Origin: Acidaminococcus sp.
GTDB taxonomy: Bacteria; Bacillota; Negativicutes; Acidaminococcales; Acidaminococcaceae
Direction of reading: 5' to 3'
Length of the DNA stretch: 64,000 nt
NCBI GenBank assembly: GCA_022482815.1
Contig: JAKVOM010000001.1
Span: 2,686,946-2,750,945, forward strand
Below the pieces are notes generated by a model. That model searched no databases. It saw nothing but the letters and a program-made list of their open reading frames with translations, and was not told the DNA's origin. Below are positions 33,660-40,258 of this stretch, piece by piece. Numbering within the stretch: position 1 is the stretch's first letter; the number at the start of each line of letters is the position of its first letter. The position numbers were made by a program, and so were the translations under genes.

Positions 33660-34775
33660 ATGGTCAGGACATTCGGGTTCAAGCTGTTCCGTGCTAAGCG
33701 GAACAAAAAACTGCATCGGCAGATTAATGCTGCCGGAATGGCCTACAATCATTGCATTGCCCTGCATAAGAGATATTGGAAACTGTACCATAAGTCATTG
33801 AACCTCTATGCGCTCCAGAAGCATCTCACGAAGCTTAAGAAAATACCGCGTTTTGCTTATCTGAAAGAGATTGGCTCGCAAGCCTTACAAGATGTTACTC
33901 AACGCATTGACAGGGGCTATAAGCTTTTCTGGGAAAACCTGAAGCGGGAGCGGAAGACGGCACCACCAGGATTCCGCAAGGTGCGAAAGTATAAATCCTA
34001 TACGCTCAAACAGGCTGGTTGGAAACTGGATCAGGAACATGGTATTGTCTATATCGCAAAACAGAAATACCGCTATGCGAAAAGCCGCAACATCGAAGGC
34101 AAGATTAAGACATTGACTATCAAACGGGACAGTCTTGGTGATATCTATCTCTATTTCACCTGCGAATTGCCGGATATCGAAGTAGGAGCACGAACAGGTA
34201 AAAGCGTCGGCTTCGATTTCGGTTTCAATGGCAAAATGCTCATAGCTGAAAATCCGGAGGAAGATATCCGGGAACCAAGATTTTTCTGCAAAGCCAGGAA
34301 CGAAATTGCCCGTGCCAATCGCAAGCTGTCCAGGAAACGTATGCAGTCAACCAATCGGTGCAGGGCTCGCCAGGAATTGGCTCGTCTGCATCGTAGGATT
34401 GCGAATCAGCGTAATGCTTTTCACTGGCAGTTGGCAAGAGAATTATGCTCCCGCTACGCAGTCATCTGTCTTGAGGACTTGAATATGAAGTTCATGCAGA
34501 AAGGCCACGGGAAAAAGGTTATGGACTACGGGCTTTCTGAGTTCGAGAATATCCTCGCTTATGTAGGCAGGCAGGTTGGTACAAGAATCGTTAAAGTAGA
34601 TCCATACTTCCCGTCTAGCCAACTCTGCTCGGAATGCAGCTATAAGAATCCTGAGATGAAAGATCTCCGTATTCGCGAATGGGTTTGCCCTGCCTGTGGT
34701 TCGCATCATGACAGGGACAGGAATGCTGCCCGTAATATCCATCAGGAAGGCCTGCGAATACTTGAATCGGCCTGA
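33660..34775 (+). CDS. tnpB: TnpB RNA-guided endonuclease
   Basis: The 371 residues are full length for compact TnpB (ancestor type of Cas12). The N-terminal wedge/REC-like part is MVRTFGFKLFRAKRNKKLHR. RuvC-like motifs are SVGFDFGFNGKML (first Asp, residue about 188), ICLEDLNMKFM (Glu, about 275) and DRDRNAARNI (last Asp, about 358). The zinc finger between is CSECSYKN...CPACGSHH. All catalytic residues are present. It cleaves DNA next to a TAM with a guide RNA taken from the element's right end. GGGGTG precedes the start, six bases after tnpA. Confidence 0.95.
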   Translation: MVRTFGFKLFRAKRNKKLHRQINAAGMAYNHCIALHKRYWKLYHKSLNLYALQKHLTKLKKIPRFAYLKEIGSQALQDVTQRIDRGYKLFWENLKRERKTAPPGFRKVRKYKSYTLKQAGWKLDQEHGIVYIAKQKYRYAKSRNIEGKIKTLTIKRDSLGDIYLYFTCELPDIEVGARTGKSVGFDFGFNGKMLIAENPEEDIREPRFFCKARNEIARANRKLSRKRMQSTNRCRARQELARLHRRIANQRNAFHWQLARELCSRYAVICLEDLNMKFMQKGHGKKVMDYGLSEFENILAYVGRQVGTRIVKVDPYFPSSQLCSECSYKNPEMKDLRIREWVCPACGSHHDRDRNAARNIHQEGLRILESA

Positions 34776-34862
34776 AGTAAACAATACTGGGCGGGGCATC
34801 GTCCAGCTGCAGGAGTCCTCGTAAGACTATCGCAAGGTAGCAGAGGGCGTTAGTCACTCAGG
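34776..34862 (+). ncRNA. Probable omega-RNA/right-end region of the IS605 element
   Basis: In this family the guide RNA is transcribed over the 3' end of tnpB and the right end. The 87 bases here contain CGTCCAGCTGCAGGAG, TCCTCGTAAGACTATCGCAA and AGAGGGCGTTAGTCACTCAG with short hairpins. The guide segment would begin just beyond the right end, which is now where IS1182 sits. Position and role are inferred from the family. Confidence 0.4.
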
Positions 34863-34955
34863 AAGGGGCTGTCGCAAGTGACCGATTTTTAATCCCTGAA
34901 ATAACTTGCTAAAGGCCCCAATTTGCCTTACTTTTTAGTTGAATATGTTTTGAGA

Positions 34956-35014
34956 TGAAAAAAGGGCGCACGAAATTAAGCAACCCTAAGTTGCTTTTTT
35001 CGAGCGCTCTTTTC
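34956..35014 (-). terminator. Terminator of the IS1182 transposase
   Basis: Nested hairpin on the minus strand: GCGCTCGAAA/TTTCGTGCGC outer and GCAAC/GGTTGC inner, followed by CUUUUUU. It starts within ten bases of the transposase stop codon. Confidence 0.7.
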
Positions 35015-35021
35015 GTATCTT

Positions 35022-36650
35022 TTAGGCCTCTTTTTTCAACGGATATAAGTGCAAATCCTCTTTGCCGTTTTGAACTTTGTGATGGACCTTCAGGACATTC
35101 CGTGCCATGGCACATATTCCCACTGTTACCAGGGCATTTCCTTTGCCTCGGGTTTCTAGTCTTCTGACGTTTAATGAATCCTTGAGATCCGCAAAGGCTC
35201 CTTCTGCCTGTATACTGCGGTTCATCCTCAGTTCCTTACCATATTCGGAAGTAATGTTCTTCAGGGATTCTGCCCTCAGTGCAGCAAAATTCTTCGAGAC
35301 CACTAATTTCTTGTTTCGTTTCTCCATGGGTGTCCTGCAATTGTTCCCATGGATGCACTGTTCCTTGTAGGGACAACCGCTGCAGTCCTTACATTCGTAA
35401 TATGTTTTCTCTGACACATATCCTGACCGGTTCTTTACCTGGGTTACTTTGCTGACTTTCAGCAGTCTCCTACCTTTACAGATATACATGTCTTGCTCAG
35501 GCAAATATGTCATGTTTTCTGCTTTGCCGATGTCGTTCTTATACTTTTTCCTCTTGCTTCTTTCATAATTGTTAGGCTTGATATATGAAGTATACTGATT
35601 CTTCTTCAGCCAGACCAAGTTCTCTTCGCTTTCATAGCCTGCATCGGCTACAATGTTTGCAAATTTCTGACCAAAGTGGGCTTCAAATCCTTCAAGAAAA
35701 GGAATGAGTGTCCGCATATCTGTGGGATGCGCACTCACATCTGCAAACAAGGTAAAACCGGAATTGTTTGCATATTGGACATTGTATCCCGGCTTTAAGG
35801 TGCCATTAAGCATGGCGTCTTCTTTCATCCTCATAAAGGTAGCATCCGGGTCTGTTTTGGCAAAGCTGTTCCGTTCCCCACAGATATGAAGCTGCTTCGT
35901 ATACACCTTAAGCCGTTTGAGATAGTTAGCTAAAATCTCATAGTACTTCTGTAGGATGGTCTTTCTTTTCCCACATCCGTGAACAAACTCGATCCCTTCA
36001 GCCCGCTTTATGACAAGCAGTTTTTTTAGGAGCTTCTTTAAATGACGGATGTGGAAAGTGTTTCCGTAACAGACCTTGATCCCGAAACGTTCCTCGATTT
36101 CGGGAACCAGTTGCTCCAGTTTCTCTATGAGTTTGTTCTGGCTGCCTAAGACTCTGTTTTTCCAAACAAATTTGTATTTGTTTGCCACAGATTCAATTTT
36201 TGTCCCATCGATGAACAGGCTATCCAGCGTGATGAAACCGCGAGCCAGCAGCCATTTATCCATCTGAATCATGAGCTCCTTGATACATGGTTTTAGATGG
36301 AGGGAACAAAATCTTGCAATGGTTGCATTATCCGGAGCTTTTTTCCCATCTAAGAGGAACATGAAATGAGTGTCTCTTTTACAGGATTGCTCTATCTTAC
36401 GCGAACCACGAATTCCTTCCATACATGCATAAATGACGATTTCCAGCAGCTGAATTGGTGACGTTAATTTATTCTCGACATGAGAATACGTGTCATACAA
36501 TGCCTTTACATCCATCCCTTCTACCATGGCACGCACCAAGCGAACAGGATCGTCATTAGGGATTTGTACTTCAAAATTTAGAGGAAGAAAAAGTTGATAA
36601 GAACTGCCAATTTTTGTATAATCCTTTTGTGTAGGTTTCTTTTTTTGCAT
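35022..36650 (-). CDS. IS1182-family transposase
   Basis: The 542 residues are intact and of usual length. N-terminal DUF772-like region: FLPLNFEVQIPNDDPVRLVR, LLEIVIYACMEGIRGSRKIE and APDNATIARFCSLHLKP. The DDE core has D in DSLFIDGTKIESVANKYKFV, D in ANIVADAGYESEENLVWL and E in SIQAEGAFADLKDSLNVRRL. The zinc-like cysteines CKDCSGCPYKEQC are typical of IS1182. It moves its own element. The start is ATG at 36650; no good ribosome site is visible, and a long perfect hairpin (36666-36700) stands right upstream. Confidence 0.95.
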   Translation of the reverse strand: MQKKKPTQKDYTKIGSSYQLFLPLNFEVQIPNDDPVRLVRAMVEGMDVKALYDTYSHVENKLTSPIQLLEIVIYACMEGIRGSRKIEQSCKRDTHFMFLLDGKKAPDNATIARFCSLHLKPCIKELMIQMDKWLLARGFITLDSLFIDGTKIESVANKYKFVWKNRVLGSQNKLIEKLEQLVPEIEERFGIKVCYGNTFHIRHLKKLLKKLLVIKRAEGIEFVHGCGKRKTILQKYYEILANYLKRLKVYTKQLHICGERNSFAKTDPDATFMRMKEDAMLNGTLKPGYNVQYANNSGFTLFADVSAHPTDMRTLIPFLEGFEAHFGQKFANIVADAGYESEENLVWLKKNQYTSYIKPNNYERSKRKKYKNDIGKAENMTYLPEQDMYICKGRRLLKVSKVTQVKNRSGYVSEKTYYECKDCSGCPYKEQCIHGNNCRTPMEKRNKKLVVSKNFAALRAESLKNITSEYGKELRMNRSIQAEGAFADLKDSLNVRRLETRGKGNALVTVGICAMARNVLKVHHKVQNGKEDLHLYPLKKEA

Positions 36651-36665
36651 ATTTAAATTCTACAC

Positions 36666-36700
36666 CAAGGCGCGGTCTCATTCAATGAGGCCGCGCCTTG
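36666..36700 (-). promoter_or_regulatory. GC-rich hairpin ahead of the IS1182 transposase
   Basis: CAAGGCGCGGTCTCATT and its complement meet with almost no loop, one wobble pair, 16 bases before the ATG. It has no U-tract on the minus strand and may block ribosomes or read-through rather than terminate. Confidence 0.5.
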
Positions 36701-36828
36701 CTTTTACCTTGTTTTTGATACAAAAGAGGCCGTCGCAAAATGCGACAGCCCCGGATGTCAAAAGTTCATGACAAAACTGACGAAACAATTTTGCACCGAC
36801 GGCAGCCTGCGTAAAAGGGGCGGTGAAA

Positions 36829-37008
36829 AAATAAAAAGGCGCCTTTGGCGTATGGCCTATGGCATTTAGCCTCGTCTGCAGCAGGGTGGTAAGGCCTTTA
36901 ATTCAAATAAAATATGATATAAAACCTGAAATTTAGCAGTTAACCTAAATTTCAGGTTTTATTTTAAAAAGGCGCTTTTAGCCTTTTACTTATGACACTT
37001 AGCATTAG
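36829..37008 (+). repeat. Intergenic repeats: family B and hairpin element D, copy 1
   Basis: Family B (AAAAGGCGCCTTTGGCGTAT, then GGCATTTAGCCTCGTCTGCA) is followed by element D, a hairpin TAAAACCTGAAATTTAG/CTAAATTTCAGGTTTTA (36914-36962), and another family-B piece. The same B-D combination in inverse orientation is at about 47785-47920. No gene is present in 36753-37010. Confidence 0.65.
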
Positions 37009-37014
37009 ATTGGT

Positions 37015-37150
37015 ACTATCTTCCGCCACTTCGTGGCCTCCTCCTTCCGACTGCGTGGAAGGAGGTCCCAAAGGAATACCCAACCTGACGGTTTGGTTTA
37101 ATGAAAGGAAATTTTTCTTTCACGGGCGGGCTGCGGAAGGCGAAAAAAGA
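37015..37150 (+). repeat. Inverted-repeat arm left of nrdGD (family F)
   Basis: About 130 bases (CTATCTTCCGCCACTTCGTG ... AACCTGACGGTTTGGTTTAA ... CTTTCACGGGCGG ... CGGAAGGCGAAAAAAG) match the reverse complement of 40105-40234 with only about ten differences. Together the arms bracket the nrdG-nrdD operon. Confidence 0.88.
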
Positions 37151-37182
37151 AAGGGATAAAAATTTCACCCGATTTTGTATAA

Positions 37183-37234
37183 AATACTATATATTGTAGA
37201 ACGCTATTGACATCGATACAAAATATAGTATGAT
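37183..37234 (+). promoter_or_regulatory. nrdGD promoter with two NrdR-like boxes
   Basis: TTGACA (37207-37212), 16 bases, TATGAT (37229-37234). Box 1 TACTATATATTGTA (37185-37198) and box 2 ACAAAATATAGTAT (37218-37231) resemble the NrdR consensus ACACTATATATTGTGT. Their centres are 33 bp apart, close to three helical turns as usual for NrdR pairs. Box 2 overlaps the -10, which would give repression. nrdR itself is not in the window. Confidence 0.75.
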
Positions 37235-37307
37235 TATAGGTGTATTCTCATAGAACAATTACGTCTGCCGAGAAAAGGACGGCAGCAAAAAACAGGAAGG
37301 TGATTTG

Positions 37308-37817
37308 ATGACAGAAATGAAAGTACGGATTGCCGGCGTCAAACGCCATTCCTGTGTGGACGGACCCGGTGTCCGTTATACTCTTTTCTTCCAGGGCTGC
37401 CCGCATGACTGCCCGGGCTGCCAGAACATGGATACCCATGACAGGAACGGCGGAATGGAAGAGGATGTCGGGGACGTAACTGCCGATTTGCTTTCCACCC
37501 GGTACCTGGACGGAGTCACCCTTTCGGGCGGGGATCCTCTCATGCAGCCGGAAGCAGCCGCTGTCATAGCGGAAGCTGCGGAAAAAGCAGGATATCCTGT
37601 ATGGTTATATACCGGCTGGACATGGGAAGCGATCCTGTCGGGAAGTGCTGGAAATGCAGTCAAAAAGGTTCTTCCCCATATTACGGTCCTGGTGGACGGT
37701 CCCTACAAAGCGGCCCTGAACACGGGTACCACAAAGTGGCGCGGAAGTTCCAATCAGCGATTAATATGGGTACCGGAAAGTATCCGTACGGGAAAGATAG
37801 TGCTTTGGCAAGAATAA
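37308..37817 (+). CDS. nrdG: Anaerobic ribonucleotide reductase activating protein (radical SAM)
   Basis: The 169 residues have the radical-SAM cluster motif CPHDCPGCQN (CxxxCxxC) at about 30-40, with GDPLMQP (GGDPL motif) near 65 and VDGPYKAAL near 130, typical of NrdG. It uses a 4Fe-4S cluster and S-adenosylmethionine to put the glycyl radical on NrdD. The start is the ATG at 37308 with AGGAAGGTG upstream; a TTG one codon earlier is also possible. It precedes nrdD by 17 bases, the reverse of the common nrdD-nrdG order. Cotranscription is clear. Confidence 0.94.
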   Translation: MTEMKVRIAGVKRHSCVDGPGVRYTLFFQGCPHDCPGCQNMDTHDRNGGMEEDVGDVTADLLSTRYLDGVTLSGGDPLMQPEAAAVIAEAAEKAGYPVWLYTGWTWEAILSGSAGNAVKKVLPHITVLVDGPYKAALNTGTTKWRGSSNQRLIWVPESIRTGKIVLWQE

Positions 37818-37834
37818 AGGAGGCTGGGTCATAA

Positions 37835-40021
37835 ATGGAAAGCAAATGGAGCAGCACGACAGCTGCTCAAAACGGGGACAGCGGAGTCTATTATCCTGGA
37901 GGCCTGAAAGAGGTCATCAAACGGGATGGAAAAGTGGTTCCTTTTGAGGCTACCAAAATAGAGAATGCCGTTGCAAAGGCACTGATGGCCACCGGCGAAA
38001 TCAATGCCCGTGACGTGTCTGCCGTAGCAAGGGCCGTAGAACTGATTGTCGTTTCTGCCCTGTCCGAACAGGGAACGGCTGTTCCCAATGTGGAGCAGAT
38101 TCAGGATCATGTCGAAGAAGCGCTGATGAAATGCGGATATCCGAAGACGGCCAAGGCTTATATCCTGTACCGCGACCGGCACAAGAAGGCCCGTAACACC
38201 AAGCAGGCCCTTCTCGATTACCGCAAGCTGGTCAATGGATATATCGGTGAAAACAAAGATTGGCGAGTCAAGGAAAATTCGACCGTCACCATGAGTCTTG
38301 GTGGCCTGATTCTCAGCAATTCCGGCGCTGTCACGGCTAATTACTGGCTCACGGAAGTTTATGATGATGAAATTGCAGAAGCCCACCGGCGCTGTTTCAT
38401 TCACCTTCATGACCTTTCCATGCTGTCCGGTTATTGTGCCGGCTGGAGCCTGAAGCAGCTCATCGAAGAAGGGCTCGGCGGTGTACCGGATCGGATTACT
38501 TCCGCCCCGGCAAAACATCTGTCGACGCTGTGCAACCAGATGGTCAATTTTTTAGGCATCATGCAGAATGAATGGGCAGGTGCCCAGGCATTTTCGTCTT
38601 TTGATACCTACCTGGCGCCTTTTGTCAAGGTAGATAACCTTTCTTACGAAGAAGTAAAACAGTGCATCCAATCCTTTATCTATGGCATCAATACGCCTTC
38701 CCGTTGGGGCAGCCAGGCGCCTTTTACCAACGTGACGCTGGACTGGACTGTTCCGGAAGACCTTGCTAATTGGCCTGCCATCGTCGGCGGCAAGGAGATG
38801 GATTTCAATTATGGAGACTGCCAGAAGGAAATGGATCTGATCAACAAGGCATTCCTTGAAACCATGATTGAAGGAGACGCCAATGGCCGCGGGTTCCAAT
38901 ACCCCATCCCGACCTACTCCATTACCAAGGATTTTGATTGGAGTGAAACGGAAAACAACCGCCTGCTCTTTGAAATGACGGCAAAATACGGCACTCCTTA
39001 TTTTTCGAACTATATCAATTCCGATATGAAGCCGTCGGATGTGCGGTCCATGTGTTGCCGACTGCGCCTTGACCTGCGTGAACTCAGAAAAAAGGGCGGC
39101 GGCTATTTCGGCTCCGGTGAAAGTACGGGATCCATTGGTGTGGTAACCCTCAACCTGCCCCGCATGGCATACCTGGCCAAGGATGAGGAAGACTTTTACC
39201 GCATCCTGGACCACTACATGGATGTAGCGGCGCGTTCCCTCGACATCAAGCGGCACGTCATTACCAACCTTCTTGATAACGGAATGTATCCGTACACGAA
39301 GCATTACCTGGGCAGTTTCCGAAACCACTTCTCTACCATCGGTCTCATCGGCATGGAGGAAGCGCTGCTGAACGCCTCCTGGGTGCATGAAGATCTGACG
39401 ACGGAAAAGGGCCGCAGACTCGCGGTAAAGTGCCTGCAGCACATGAGAAACCGTCTGTCCGACTACCAGGAACAGTATGGGGATTTGTTTAACCTGGAAG
39501 CGACTCCGGCAGAATCGACTACCTACCGTTTTGCCAAACATGATGTGGAGGAATTCCCTGATATCATCACCGCTGCCCACGAAGGACAAGCTCCTTATTA
39601 CACCAACAGTTCCCACCTTCCGGTCGGTTATACCGATGACATCTTTGAAGCGTTGGAAATGGAAGATGAACTGCAGACGCTTTATACTTCCGGAACCGTT
39701 TTCCACGGCTTCCTCGGGGAACGTCTGCCCGATTGGAAGTCAGCCATGAACCTGGTCAAAAAGATTGCCGTAAACTTCAAACTTCCCTACTACACTTTGA
39801 GCCCGACCTACTCGGTCTGCCCGAAAGACGGCTACATTTCCGGAGAACATTTCACATGTCCGAAGTGCGGCGGCGAAACGGAAGTCTATTCGCGGATCAC
39901 CGGTTATTACCGTCCTATCCGCAACTGGAACGACGGAAAAGTATCTGAGTTCCAGAATCGCCGGACCTATAAGAAAAAAGAAGAAACTACGAAAAAGCGC
40001 TTTCAGGAATCTGCCATGTAA
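37835..40021 (+). CDS. nrdD: Anaerobic (class III) ribonucleoside-triphosphate reductase
   Basis: The 728 residues begin with an ATP-cone (residues 20-115: EVIKRDGKVVPFEATKIENA, ... GYPKTAKAYILYRDRHKKAR) for allosteric control. The ten-stranded glycyl-radical barrel follows, with HLHDLSMLSGYCAGWSLKQL, GGVVTLNLPRMAYLAK-like and NHFSTIGLIGMEEAL signatures. The C-terminal zinc site reads CPKDG...CPKCG (one of the four Cys replaced by Asp), and the glycyl-radical loop is RITGYYRPIRNW. It makes deoxyribonucleotides without oxygen. AGGAGGCTGGG precedes the ATG. NrdR-like boxes and a strong terminator delimit the operon. Confidence 0.96.
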   Translation: MESKWSSTTAAQNGDSGVYYPGGLKEVIKRDGKVVPFEATKIENAVAKALMATGEINARDVSAVARAVELIVVSALSEQGTAVPNVEQIQDHVEEALMKCGYPKTAKAYILYRDRHKKARNTKQALLDYRKLVNGYIGENKDWRVKENSTVTMSLGGLILSNSGAVTANYWLTEVYDDEIAEAHRRCFIHLHDLSMLSGYCAGWSLKQLIEEGLGGVPDRITSAPAKHLSTLCNQMVNFLGIMQNEWAGAQAFSSFDTYLAPFVKVDNLSYEEVKQCIQSFIYGINTPSRWGSQAPFTNVTLDWTVPEDLANWPAIVGGKEMDFNYGDCQKEMDLINKAFLETMIEGDANGRGFQYPIPTYSITKDFDWSETENNRLLFEMTAKYGTPYFSNYINSDMKPSDVRSMCCRLRLDLRELRKKGGGYFGSGESTGSIGVVTLNLPRMAYLAKDEEDFYRILDHYMDVAARSLDIKRHVITNLLDNGMYPYTKHYLGSFRNHFSTIGLIGMEEALLNASWVHEDLTTEKGRRLAVKCLQHMRNRLSDYQEQYGDLFNLEATPAESTTYRFAKHDVEEFPDIITAAHEGQAPYYTNSSHLPVGYTDDIFEALEMEDELQTLYTSGTVFHGFLGERLPDWKSAMNLVKKIAVNFKLPYYTLSPTYSVCPKDGYISGEHFTCPKCGGETEVYSRITGYYRPIRNWNDGKVSEFQNRRTYKKKEETTKKRFQESAM

Positions 40022-40062
40022 CGGAAAAGAGAATCTGCAAGAGAACATAGCGAATAAGTATT

Positions 40063-40110
40063 AAAAAAGACTGTGGACCAATGAACAATCATTGATTCAC
40101 AGTCTTTTTT
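40063..40110 (+). terminator. Terminator of the nrdGD operon
   Basis: AAAAAAGACTGTGGA/TTCACAGTCTTTTTT with inner CAATGA/TCATTG: a long near-perfect stem with T6. Its T-run is the first part of the right inverted-repeat arm. Confidence 0.92.
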
Positions 40111-40234
40111 CGCCTTCCGCCGCCCGTGAAAGAAAAATGGCCTTTCATTAAACCAAACCGTCAGGTTGAGTATTCCTTTGGGACCTCCTTCCACGCAGTC
40201 GGAAGGAGGAGGCCACGAAGTGGCAGAAGATAGT
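40105..40234 (-). repeat. Inverted-repeat arm right of nrdGD (family F)
   Basis: Reverse complement of 37015-37150 with very few differences (for example GGAAAT versus GGCCAT and GGGCGGGCTGCGG versus GGGCGGCGG). It ends 25 bases before the stop codon of the first array autotransporter. Confidence 0.88.
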
Positions 40235-40258
40235 TTCTTTTAGCGCCAAGGCTTTTCC

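Larger units (their letters stand above)
33121..34862 (+). mobile_element. IS200/IS605-family element with tnpA and tnpB
   Basis: The left end has the typical subterminal hairpin CCCTTGGTT-TT-AACCATGGG (about 33142-33161), preceded by TTTAC (33116-33120), a usual cleavage/TAM-type motif for this family. tnpA and tnpB are in the same direction. The right end is not fixed from sequence; it lies between tnpB (34775) and the IS1182 end at 34865, possibly at GTCACTCAGG. No target duplication is expected for this family. Confidence 0.75.
34865..36752 (-). mobile_element. IS1182-family insertion sequence (1888 bp)
   Basis: The inverted ends are GGGGCTGTCGCA (34865-34876) and TGCGACAGCCCC (36741-36752). 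One intact transposase on the minus strand. No clear target duplication: left flank GGAA, right flank GGAT. It inserted at or immediately beside the right end of the IS605 element. The right end forms an additional small hairpin GCCGTCGCA/TGCGACAGC. Confidence 0.85.

Noticed and set aside
36753-36760. Target-site duplication of the IS1182 element
   Set aside because: Flanks GGAA and GGAT do not match convincingly, so no duplication is claimed.
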